A program made the position numbers and the translations under genes. A DNA stretch of 64,000 bases from Bacilli bacterium (lineage in GTDB: Bacteria; Bacillota_I; Bacilli_A; ML615J-28; CAG-313). Below the pieces are notes generated by a model. That model was given only the letters and a program-made list of their open reading frames with translations, did not search any database and had not been told where the DNA came from. Location of the stretch: contig JAGBDV010000007.1 in NCBI GenBank assembly GCA_017937305.1, forward strand, positions 20,030-84,029. The letters run 5' to 3'. This document shows, one piece after another, positions 9,204 to 16,551 of this stretch (positions are counted from its first letter, which is position 1; each line of letters opens with the position of its first letter).

Positions 9204-10036
9204 TGAAAAAAAGATTTTTATGTTTAGTTGCTGTTTTAGTTTTATGTTTAAGTGTTTGTCTTACATCTTGTAATAAAGATAAAAAAACTATTTATGTTTG
9301 TGCTAGTGAACTTCCACATGCAGATATTTTAGAAAATGCTGTTGCACCAATTTTAGAAGAGCAAGGTTATACTTTAAAAGTTACTGTTTTAGATTGGACT
9401 ATTCAAAATGATTCAGTTGCAAGTGGAGATTATGATGCTAACTATTTCCAACATGTTCCATATTTAGAATTATATACTGGTGAAGTTAAATTATTTGCTA
9501 CAACAAAAGTACACTATGAACCTCTAGGAATTTATAAAGGTAAAGCTACTGGAGAACTTGCTGAAGGTAAAACATTTGCTATTTGTAATGATGAATCAAA
9601 TGCGTTAAGAGCTTTAGAATTATTAAAAGCTAAAGGTGTTATTGAAGATCTTCCTGTAGATGCTGAAGGTAAACTTACAATTACTGGTTCTAACTGGACT
9701 TCTTCAAATGGTGTTACTGTAACTTTAATTGCTGAAGAATTATTAGTTGCTTCTATGGCAGATTATGATTTTGTATGTCTTCCTTGTAATACAGCTTTAA
9801 CAGGTAATGTTGATGGATCATTACAAGTTGCTAAAGAAGATGATGCTGAACTTGTTGCTGGTAAAGCAAATGTTCTTGCTGCAAGAGTTGAAGATTATCA
9901 AAATGATGAAGTATACAAAGCTAAGATTGATGCTTTAACTGATGCATTACTTTCTAAAGCAGTAAGTGATTATGTTAATGAAAAATGGGGTGGAGCAATC
10001 ACTTGTGATTCTAGCTCACAAATTGATTTAAGATAA
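9203..10036 (+). CDS. metQ: methionine-binding lipoprotein MetQ (NlpA family)
   Basis: 277 residues. The signal peptide ends in lipobox LTSC, so the mature protein is lipid-anchored outside the membrane. The NlpA-family body includes ASELPHADILENAVAPILEE, the QNDSVASGDYDANYFQHVPYL segment that lines the ligand cleft, and a final domain near NTALTGNVDG. It delivers methionine to MetNI. The ATG overlaps the TAA of metI by one base, and AAAGGAG lies just upstream. Confidence 0.95.
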   Translation: MKKRFLCLVAVLVLCLSVCLTSCNKDKKTIYVCASELPHADILENAVAPILEEQGYTLKVTVLDWTIQNDSVASGDYDANYFQHVPYLELYTGEVKLFATTKVHYEPLGIYKGKATGELAEGKTFAICNDESNALRALELLKAKGVIEDLPVDAEGKLTITGSNWTSSNGVTVTLIAEELLVASMADYDFVCLPCNTALTGNVDGSLQVAKEDDAELVAGKANVLAARVEDYQNDEVYKAKIDALTDALLSKAVSDYVNEKWGGAITCDSSSQIDLR

Positions 10037-10074
10037 TAAAATATAAAATGAAAATGTTTTCATTAGCATATCTA

Positions 10075-10103
10075 TTTACATATAGTCAAATTAGGTATAT
10101 AAT
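10075..10103 (+). promoter_or_regulatory. sigma-A promoter of the second amino-acid ABC operon
   Basis: TTTACA at 10075-10080 and TATAAT at 10098-10103 with exactly 17 bases between. It gives a transcript start near 10110 and so a leader of about 190 bases before the first gene. Confidence 0.85.
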
Positions 10104-10109
10104 GACTAC

Positions 10110-10298
10110 ATAAAATAAAATATTTGGAAAAGATAGGATTTATTCCTTGATTATAATTATGCGATTAGCTTTTAATTTTCACATAATTATAAGCTAGTTG
10201 CTAAGATGAGGCTTATAGTTTTTTAAAGCCTGATTGATTGACTTATGCACCTAGAAGAGGAATACTTTTCTAGGTGTTTTTTACAGGAGGAAAAATTT
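10110..10298 (+). promoter_or_regulatory. structured leader with attenuator, class not recognised
   Basis: The leader holds several stems. TTATAATTATG can pair with CATAATTATAA around 10149-10196, while GCGATTAGCTT (from 10161) can pair instead with AAGCTAGTTGC, so the two folds compete. AGGCTT (from 10209) pairs with AAGCCT (to 10230). Last comes a 9-bp terminator stem at 10248-10276 with a T run, directly before the ribosome site. This is the layout of a riboswitch or attenuator. I tried lysine, glycine, SAM, TPP and T-box signatures and none fit. The ligand is unknown. Confidence 0.6.
10248..10282 (+). terminator. leader terminator before the amino-acid ABC operon
   Basis: CACCTAGAA (10248-10256) pairs with TTCTAGGTG (10268-10276), then six T. 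It lies between promoter and first gene, so it acts as an attenuator rather than an end-of-operon signal. Confidence 0.85.
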
Positions 10299-11147
10299 AT
10301 GAAAAAATTATTAGTTTGTTTTGTTTGTGCATTAGCACTATTATGTGTAGTATCATGTAATAACACTCAAGAAGATGTTGTTAAATTAATTGATATTAAA
10401 TTAACAGATGAAGAATATGCTTTTGCTGTAAAAAAAGGTAATACTGAATTATTAGAAGATTTCAATGCTTTCTTAGCTGAAATTGAAGAAAATGGAAAAT
10501 TTGCTGAAATCGTTGCTAAATATTTTGAAAATAAAGGAACAAAAAATGGTGTTGAAATCGCAATTGATAGTGTAGCTAATACTGATAAAAACTTTGTAGT
10601 TGCTACTAACTGTCCTTTTGAACCATTTGAATATATTGGTGATGATGGTAAAGCTTATGGCATTGATCTTGAAATTGCTGCATTATATGCTGAATCAAAA
10701 GGTTTAGAATTAGTAGTTAAAAATATCGCATTTGATGCAATTTTAAATGATGTTAATGCTGGTTATTCTGATATGGGTATGGCTGGTATGACTGTTAACG
10801 AAGATCGTTTAGTATCAAATGATTTCACAACTGCTTATTATCAAGCTTCTCAAAAAATTATTGTAGCAGCTGATAATACAGATTTTGATAATTGTAAAAC
10901 AGCAGAAGATGTTGAAAATGTAATTAAAGCTTTATCAGGTAAAAAGATTGGATACCAAACTGGTACAACTGGAAACTGGTATGTTGCTGGTGATGCTGAC
11001 TGGGGATTTGATGGATTTGCTAATGTTGAAGCAAAAGGTTATAGTACTGCTCAACTTGCTATTCAAGATTTAGTAAATGGTCAAATTTATGCAGTAGTAG
11101 TAGATGAAGCACCTGGTGCTGCTATGGTAAAAGCATTCAATAAATAA
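10299..11147 (+). CDS. amino-acid ABC transporter binding lipoprotein, apparently circularly permuted
   Basis: 282 residues. ATG 10299 follows AGGAGG at 10285-10290; an in-frame ATG at 10245 sits in the terminator. The signal peptide ends in lipobox VVSC (Cys20). The body belongs to the SBP_bac_3 family of polar amino-acid binding proteins, but in an odd order. Residues about 27-74 (KLTDEEYAFAVKKGNTELL, then an amphipathic helix ending IVAKYFENKG) match what is normally the C-terminal end of the family. The usual N-terminal part (VVATNCPFEPFEYIGDDGKA) begins only at about 95, and the protein stops at EAPGAAMVKAFNK, where the missing end would follow. Ligand residues such as the Arg in MTVNEDR and Asp in VVVDEAPG are present. 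Ligand identity is not clear. Confidence 0.9.
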   Translation: MKKLLVCFVCALALLCVVSCNNTQEDVVKLIDIKLTDEEYAFAVKKGNTELLEDFNAFLAEIEENGKFAEIVAKYFENKGTKNGVEIAIDSVANTDKNFVVATNCPFEPFEYIGDDGKAYGIDLEIAALYAESKGLELVVKNIAFDAILNDVNAGYSDMGMAGMTVNEDRLVSNDFTTAYYQASQKIIVAADNTDFDNCKTAEDVENVIKALSGKKIGYQTGTTGNWYVAGDADWGFDGFANVEAKGYSTAQLAIQDLVNGQIYAVVVDEAPGAAMVKAFNK

Positions 11148-11851
11148 TGGCTAAAAAGTTTCAAGTTTTTCTTGACGCTTTACAAAAAGAATATTTCCAA
11201 AAGTTACTTTTAACAGGTTTAAAAAATACTGTTTTAATAGCTGTATTGGGTTTATTAATAGGTATAATTCTAGGTACGATAATAGCGATGGTAAAAGTTG
11301 CTCCTAAATATAAATGGTACATGAGATTCTTAAATGGTATCTGTAACGTTTATGTAGAGTTCTTTAGAGGAACTCCAATGACAGTTCAACTATTACTAGC
11401 TTACTATGTTATCGTACCTTTAATTGGGCTTAAAGGTGTAGAAGCGTTGAATGTCGGTATAATTGTATTTGGATTAAATAGTGCTGCTTATGTATCTGAG
11501 ATTATGAGAGGCGGAATTAACTCAGTAGATTCAGGTCAGTTAACAGCTGGTCGTGCACTTGGTTTAAGTTATCCAATAACAATGATTAAAATAGTAATTC
11601 CGCAAGCAATTAAAAATATTTTACCTACCCTTGGTAATGAATTTATTACTTTAATTAAAGAAACATCTGTAGTAAGTTTTATTACTGTTGCAGATTTATA
11701 TAATGCATTCTATAGTATTAGTTTAAGTACACATGATACGATTATTGCATATCTTGCGATGGCTTTAATTTATCTTGGTCTTGTATTACTAATTACTTTA
11801 TTAGTTAAAGTATTAGAAAGGAGTTTAGGCAAGAGTGATCGACGTAATTAA
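11147..11851 (+). CDS. polar amino-acid ABC transporter permease (HisM/GlnP type)
   Basis: 234 residues with a short polar N-terminus and about five membrane segments. The family coupling loop runs around [20 protein letters not shown], and the upstream [14 protein letters not shown] stretch is typical of HisMQ-like permeases. The ATG overlaps the TAA of the binding-protein gene by one base, and the end overlaps the ATPase gene by 17 bases. It should form a homodimeric pore served by the ATPase. Confidence 0.93.
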   Translation: MAKKFQVFLDALQKEYFQKLLLTGLKNTVLIAVLGLLIGIILGTIIAMVKVAPKYKWYMRFLNGICNVYVEFFRGTPMTVQLLLAYYVIVPLIGLKGVEALNVGIIVFGLNSAAYVSEIMRGGINSVDSGQLTAGRALGLSYPITMIKIVIPQAIKNILPTLGNEFITLIKETSVVSFITVADLYNAFYSISLSTHDTIIAYLAMALIYLGLVLLITLLVKVLERSLGKSDRRN

Positions 11852-12602
11852 TTTAAAGAAAAGTTTTGGCAATTTACATGTTTTACGTGGCGTTAATTTG
11901 TCAGTAAAAGATGGTGAAAAAGTTTGTGTAATTGGTCCTTCTGGTAGTGGTAAATCTACTTTACTTTATTGTTTAAACTGCTTAACAGATCCATCAGATG
12001 GAGAAATCATTTATGAAGGTAAAGATATTACTGATTTTAAGGTAAATATAAATGAAGTTAGAGAATCAATAGGAATGGTTTTCCAACAATTCAATTTATT
12101 TAAACATAAGACTGTGTTAGAAAATATTATTTTAGCTCCTGTTCATATTCAAACAAAATACTTAAGAAAAGGTATTAAAGATTACGGTAATTCAAAAAAA
12201 GAAATAATCGAAAATAATAAAAAATATGCTATGGAGTTATTAGAAAAAATAGGCCTTTCTGATAAAGCTAATGCTTATCCATCAACACTTTCTGGTGGTC
12301 AACAACAAAGAATTGCAATTGTTAGAACATTGGCTATGAAACCAAAACTAATTTTATTTGATGAACCAACTAGTGCATTAGATCCTGAAATGGTAAAAGA
12401 AGTACTTGATTTAATTAGAGATATTGCAAAAGAAAATATTACAATGATTATTGTGACTCATGAAATGGGATTTGCTAGGGAAGTTGCAGATAGAGTTATT
12501 TTTATGGACGAAGGTGTAGTTTTAGAAGAAGGAACTCCTGAAGAAATCTTTGATAATCCTAAGATGTCAAGAACTAAAGAATTTTTAAGTAAAGTATTAT
12601 AA
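11835..12602 (+). CDS. polar amino-acid ABC transporter ATPase (GlnQ/HisP type)
   Basis: 255 residues, starting with GTG at 11835. Walker [11 protein letters not shown]-loop MVFQQFNLF, signature [17 protein letters not shown], Walker [15 protein letters not shown] and the H-loop VTHEM are complete. An insertion at about 105-135 ([19 protein letters not shown]) lengthens the helical part. The [12 protein letters not shown] and [13 protein letters not shown] segments are characteristic of the polar amino-acid class. It completes the three-gene transporter that begins at 10299. Confidence 0.93.
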   Translation: MIDVINLKKSFGNLHVLRGVNLSVKDGEKVCVIGPSGSGKSTLLYCLNCLTDPSDGEIIYEGKDITDFKVNINEVRESIGMVFQQFNLFKHKTVLENIILAPVHIQTKYLRKGIKDYGNSKKEIIENNKKYAMELLEKIGLSDKANAYPSTLSGGQQQRIAIVRTLAMKPKLILFDEPTSALDPEMVKEVLDLIRDIAKENITMIIVTHEMGFAREVADRVIFMDEGVVLEEGTPEEIFDNPKMSRTKEFLSKVL

Positions 12603-12678
12603 AAATTAAATATCTTAAATGTATGCAAAAAAATATAAAATATGATAAAATATTAAGTGAGATATTGGAGGATTTTAT

Positions 12679-13158
12679 ATGATTCATATGATGATTGGAA
12701 TACAAGGGTCTGGTAAGACAACTTTCGCAAAACAACTTGCAAAAGAACTAAAGATAAAGATTATTTCTACAGATAACGTAAGAGTTAATATGCCAGGTAT
12801 TAAAGAAGAACTTGTTTGGCCATATGTTTATAAACAAGTTGCTCTTGCAATTTCTGAAGGAAAAGATGTTATCTTTGATGCTACAAGTATTACACCTAGG
12901 GTTAGAAAACGATTTGTTGATGAAGTAGAAAAATATGGTGTTAAATGTGAAATTTGTGCATATTATTTTGATGTAGATAGAGATGTTTGTGTTCAAAGAG
13001 TAGCTCAAAGAAATAAAGATCGTAGTCAAATCAATATTCCAATTGAAGTAGTTTATTCATTTAGTGATAAAATTATTCCTCCTACATTTGAAGAGGGATT
13101 TAAGATTATTAAAATTGTTCGTGATGGAAAAGTAGCAGAAGTTATTGAAAATGAATAA
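12679..13158 (+). CDS. P-loop kinase of the T4 polynucleotide kinase-like AAA_33 type
   Basis: 159 residues. Walker A GIQGSGKTT begins at residue 7, STDNVR at about 30-35 matches the acidic catalytic turn of this family, and DVIFDATSITPRVRKR at about 63-78 matches the substrate and lid region. It should phosphorylate a small molecule or nucleic acid end; the substrate cannot be told. It overlaps the HD-domain gene by 8 bases, which suggests a kinase-hydrolase pair made together. Confidence 0.8.
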   Translation: MIHMMIGIQGSGKTTFAKQLAKELKIKIISTDNVRVNMPGIKEELVWPYVYKQVALAISEGKDVIFDATSITPRVRKRFVDEVEKYGVKCEICAYYFDVDRDVCVQRVAQRNKDRSQINIPIEVVYSFSDKIIPPTFEEGFKIIKIVRDGKVAEVIENE

Positions 13159-13768
13159 TATAATTGAATTTGTCAAAAAAGAATTAGCATTTGATCACTC
13201 AGGTCATAATTTTAAGCATATTGAAAGAGTTGTTAAAAACGCAAAATATTTAATAAAACATGAAGGTGGAAATGAGAAAATAATTATTACATCTTGTTAT
13301 CTTCATGATATTATTGATAGTAAATTGTTTGATGATATAGACCTTCAAAAAGAAAAGATTGTAGATCTTCTAGTTAATAACCACTATTTGCCTTCTGAGA
13401 TAGAGGAGATTCTAGAAGTAATAGATCGTATTTCTTTTAGTAAGGGAAATATTGATGAATGCTATAACTTAAATATTGAAATTGTTAGAGATGCTGATAG
13501 ACTAGATGCAATAGGAGCTATAGGAATTATTAGAGCTATTGAATATGGTACATCAAAACAAAGACAATTTTATGAAGAAGCTAATTTAGAATATAATGAA
13601 TCTAATATTAGTTTTAAAGAATCTACCAATACATCTTTATCACATTTTTATGATAAATTATTAAAATTAAAAGATTATATGCATACTTATACTGCTAAAA
13701 AAATGGCAGAAAAACGTCATGAGTTTATGCTTAAGTTTTTAGAAGAATTTTATTCTGAAATTAAATAA
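13151..13768 (+). CDS. HD-domain metal-dependent phosphohydrolase
   Basis: 205 residues from ATG 13151, which overlaps the kinase stop; an in-frame TTG at 13145 is less likely. HD-superfamily residues are in place: His in HNFKHIERVV, the HD pair in YLHDIID, and Asp in RDADRLDAIG, as in YedJ-like hydrolases. The family cleaves phosphate esters, often of nucleotides. The native substrate is unknown, but the fused translation with a small-molecule kinase hints at a shared metabolite. Confidence 0.85.
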   Translation: MNNIIEFVKKELAFDHSGHNFKHIERVVKNAKYLIKHEGGNEKIIITSCYLHDIIDSKLFDDIDLQKEKIVDLLVNNHYLPSEIEEILEVIDRISFSKGNIDECYNLNIEIVRDADRLDAIGAIGIIRAIEYGTSKQRQFYEEANLEYNESNISFKESTNTSLSHFYDKLLKLKDYMHTYTAKKMAEKRHEFMLKFLEEFYSEIK

Positions 13769-13793
13769 CCAACAAGTCTTTGTTGGTTTTTAT
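13769..13793 (+). terminator. intrinsic terminator after the HD gene
   Basis: CCAACAA pairs with TTGTTGG around a GTCT loop, followed by TTTTTATT. Confidence 0.8.
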
Positions 13794-13807
13794 TATAAGG
13801 AGATTAT

Positions 13808-14836
13808 ATGATTAATTTAAGAAATGATTATTGTGGTGTATGTCACCCTAAAATATTGGAAGCTTTATGTAGTAAGTCTAAAAATACTTATGTTGGATAT
13901 GGATTAGATAACGAAAGTATTGAGGCTGAAAACAAAATTAAAATGTTAATTAATAATCCTAATGCTAGTGTTTATTTTACTGTTGGTGGTACATCAACAA
14001 ATAAAATTGTTATTGCACATGCACTAAAATCATATGGTGCTGTTATCGCATGTGATTCGGGACATATAAATGTCCATGAGACAGGAGCAATTGAAGCTAC
14101 GGGCCATAAGGTTATTACTGTTCCTAATGTAAATGGAAAGTTAATAGCTAAAGATGTAGAAGAATTAATAAAAGGACACCCCGACTTTCATATGGTAAAA
14201 CCTGGAATTGTATATATCTCTAATGCAACTGAATATGGAACAGTGTATACAAAAAGTGAATTAATTAGTTTATCAAATGTATGTAAAAAATATAAATTAT
14301 ATTTTTATATTGATGGTGCCAGACTTGGATGTGCACTTACTTCAAAAGTATGTGACTATACAATTGAAGAAATGGCTTCACTTTGCGATGCTTTTTATAT
14401 TGGTGGTACAAAGAATGGACTTATTTTAGGTGAAGCATTAGTTGTAACTAATGAAACTTTAAATGAAGATATTAGATATGCTATTAAATGTCATGGTGGA
14501 ATGTATGCTAAAGGCTTTGTTAACGGAATTATGTTTAATGAATTATTTAGTAATAATTTATTCTTTGAGATTGCAAAAAACGAAAATAAATTAGCAGAAA
14601 AGTTATATAATGAATTATCAAAACTTGGTGTTAAATTTTTATTTAAACAAGAAACTAATCAAATATTTCCAATATTTGATAATAGTTTAATTAGTGAGTT
14701 GGAAAAAGAAATTAGTTTTGAAGTATGGAGTAGTAATGAAGATTCAACTACTATTAGATTTGTTACTAGTTTCTTAACTACTGATGAAGATGTTAATAAA
14801 GTAATTCATTTAATTAAAAATATAAAACAAAATTAG
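13808..14836 (+). CDS. ltaE: L-threonine aldolase-like PLP enzyme
   Basis: 342 residues, a fold-type I PLP enzyme of the threonine aldolase/beta-eliminating lyase family, which splits L-threonine to glycine and acetaldehyde. The N-terminus LRNDYCGVCHPKILEAL and VGYGLDNES fit the family. The PLP lysine lies in GGTKNG at about residue 199, and YIDGARLG supplies the Asp that contacts the pyridine nitrogen. AAGGAG serves the ATG. Acetaldehyde produced could be handled by AdhE encoded nearby, though that link is inference. Confidence 0.82.
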   Translation: MINLRNDYCGVCHPKILEALCSKSKNTYVGYGLDNESIEAENKIKMLINNPNASVYFTVGGTSTNKIVIAHALKSYGAVIACDSGHINVHETGAIEATGHKVITVPNVNGKLIAKDVEELIKGHPDFHMVKPGIVYISNATEYGTVYTKSELISLSNVCKKYKLYFYIDGARLGCALTSKVCDYTIEEMASLCDAFYIGGTKNGLILGEALVVTNETLNEDIRYAIKCHGGMYAKGFVNGIMFNELFSNNLFFEIAKNENKLAEKLYNELSKLGVKFLFKQETNQIFPIFDNSLISELEKEISFEVWSSNEDSTTIRFVTSFLTTDEDVNKVIHLIKNIKQN

Positions 14837-14862
14837 TGCTAAAATTAGCACTAATTTTTATT
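14830..14862 (+). terminator. intrinsic terminator after the threonine aldolase gene
   Basis: An 11-bp stem around AGTGCT/AGCACT with loop AAAATT, then a T-rich tail. The TAG stop lies in the left arm. Confidence 0.9.
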
Positions 14863-14928
14863 AGTTTTTATGTATTAAAATATAATAAAAAATGGTATAA
14901 TAATAATAATGAAAGGAGAACTTAATTG

Positions 14929-16185
14929 ATGAATAAAGTCTATTTATGTATTGATTTAAAATCTTTTTACGCATCAGTTGAATGTGTAGAACGTGGACTT
15001 GATCCATTCACAACTAATTTAGTTGTAGCTGATCCATCACGTGGTAATGGTGCTATTTGTCTTGCAGTATCTCCTCATTTAAAAAACATTGGGGTAAAGA
15101 ATAGATGTAGAATCTTTGAAATACCAAAAGAGATCGAATATATTACAGCGCTACCAAGAATGAAAAAATATATTGAGTACTCGGCAGATATCTATAGTGT
15201 TTATTTAAAATATATTAGCCCTGATGATATTTTAGTATATTCAATAGATGAATGTTTTATAGATGCTACAAGCTACTTAAAATTATATAATGTAACAGCA
15301 AAAGAACTTGCAAAAATGATGATTGATGATGTTATTGAGACTACAGGAATTTGTGCAACTGCTGGTATAGGTACCAATCTTTTTCTTGCAAAAGTAGCTT
15401 TAGATATTCGTGCAAAACATGCTGAAGATTTTATAGGTTATTTAGATATCGAAGAATTTAAAAAACATATTTGGTATCATGAACCAATTACTGATATATG
15501 GAATATTGGACGTGGTATTGCAAAGCGTCTTGAAAAATATGGAGCATTTAACTTATATGATGTTACAACTATTCCTGAAGAAAAATTATATAAAGAATTT
15601 GGCGTTAATGCTGAATTCTTAATTGATCATGCACATGGGATTGAACCTTGTACTATTGAGGAGATTCATAATTATAAGTCTAAAAATCATTCCTTATTTA
15701 ATAATCAAATTCTTTTTGAAGATTATAATTATACTGATGCTAGTCTAGTAATGAAAGAAATGATCGAAATAAATGTTCTTGATTTAGTCGATAAAGGCCT
15801 TGTTACTAATCATATTTCTATAGGAATTGGGTACTCAAAAGACGTAATTAAACCTACTGGAGGAAGTAGAAAATTAGATATTTATACAAATTCTTATAAA
15901 TTATTAAATGAATATGTAATGAAGTTATTTAGTGAAACTACTAATAGAGAATTCCCTATTAGACGAATGAGCATTGCATTTGGTAATGTTAAACCTGAAG
16001 AATTTGCAAGTTTGACCTTATTTACTGATCTTGAAAGTGAGCAAAAAGAAAGAAGTATGCAGCAAGCAATACTTTCAATTAAGAAAAAATATGGGAAAAA
16101 TTCGATTGTTAAAGGTATGGACTTACAAGAAAAAGCAACCACTAGAAAACGTAATAAATTAGTAGGAGGACATAACGGTGAGTGA
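14929..16185 (+). CDS. Y-family DNA polymerase (UvrX/UmuC type)
   Basis: 418 residues. The polymerase metal ligands are the Asp in CIDLKSFYAS (D9) and SIDE at about 105-108. The rest has the helix-hairpin-helix part (IWNIGRGIAKRLEKYG) and a little-finger domain at about 240-350. This is the error-prone translesion type that Gram-positive bacteria carry next to a YolD-like gene, as here. ATG 14929 follows AAAGGAG with a long gap; a TTG at 14926 in frame adds only one residue. A TATAAT-like box near 14895 suits its own promoter. I see no clear LexA box. Confidence 0.92.
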   Translation: MNKVYLCIDLKSFYASVECVERGLDPFTTNLVVADPSRGNGAICLAVSPHLKNIGVKNRCRIFEIPKEIEYITALPRMKKYIEYSADIYSVYLKYISPDDILVYSIDECFIDATSYLKLYNVTAKELAKMMIDDVIETTGICATAGIGTNLFLAKVALDIRAKHAEDFIGYLDIEEFKKHIWYHEPITDIWNIGRGIAKRLEKYGAFNLYDVTTIPEEKLYKEFGVNAEFLIDHAHGIEPCTIEEIHNYKSKNHSLFNNQILFEDYNYTDASLVMKEMIEINVLDLVDKGLVTNHISIGIGYSKDVIKPTGGSRKLDIYTNSYKLLNEYVMKLFSETTNREFPIRRMSIAFGNVKPEEFASLTLFTDLESEQKERSMQQAILSIKKKYGKNSIVKGMDLQEKATTRKRNKLVGGHNGE

Positions 16186-16507
16186 TCGTGCAAGACAATT
16201 TCTTCCTTTTGATGCGTTAAAAGGGTTTAAAGAAGCTATTAAGAAACGAGAAAAAATAAAAGTAGAAAAAATAGAGATATCAGAAGATTTAGCAGTTGAA
16301 TTATCTTATAAATTAAGTCAAATTAAAAAAGGTATGATTATAAAAGTAATTCATTATGATGATGGAGAATATATTGAAACTTATGGAATGGTTTCAGAGT
16401 TTAATGAGACTTTTGGATACTTAAAAATCGTTAAAACTAAAATCAATTTTAGTGATATCTTGGATGTTCAAAATGATAAGTTAAAAGAGTTTACCATTTA
16501 TTATTAA
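16178..16507 (+). CDS. YolD-like protein
   Basis: 109 residues, starting with GTG 16178 after AGGAGG (16165-16170) and overlapping the polymerase gene by 8 bases. The N-terminus DRARQFLPFDALKGFKEAI is the typical YolD opening, followed by a small beta-rich domain. YolD-like proteins are commonly linked with Y-family polymerases, possibly as a partner or regulator. Their mechanism is not established. Confidence 0.88.
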   Translation: MSDRARQFLPFDALKGFKEAIKKREKIKVEKIEISEDLAVELSYKLSQIKKGMIIKVIHYDDGEYIETYGMVSEFNETFGYLKIVKTKINFSDILDVQNDKLKEFTIYY

Positions 16508-16551
16508 TATGGTATATTATTATTAAGATTTAATTATAAGGAGATTTATAT

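Noticed and set aside
10037..10075. AATGAAAA/TTTTCATT repeat as the metQ terminator.
   Set aside because: The stem is short with almost no loop and there is no T run. It may be an operator, but evidence is thin.
14880..14930. A LexA box ahead of the Y-family polymerase gene.
   Set aside because: Only TATAAT-like sequence was found; no GAAC-N4-GTTC pattern was seen.
16508..16551. A Rex operator upstream of adhE.
   Set aside because: No TTGTGA-N6-TCACAA-like repeat is present in the short gap.
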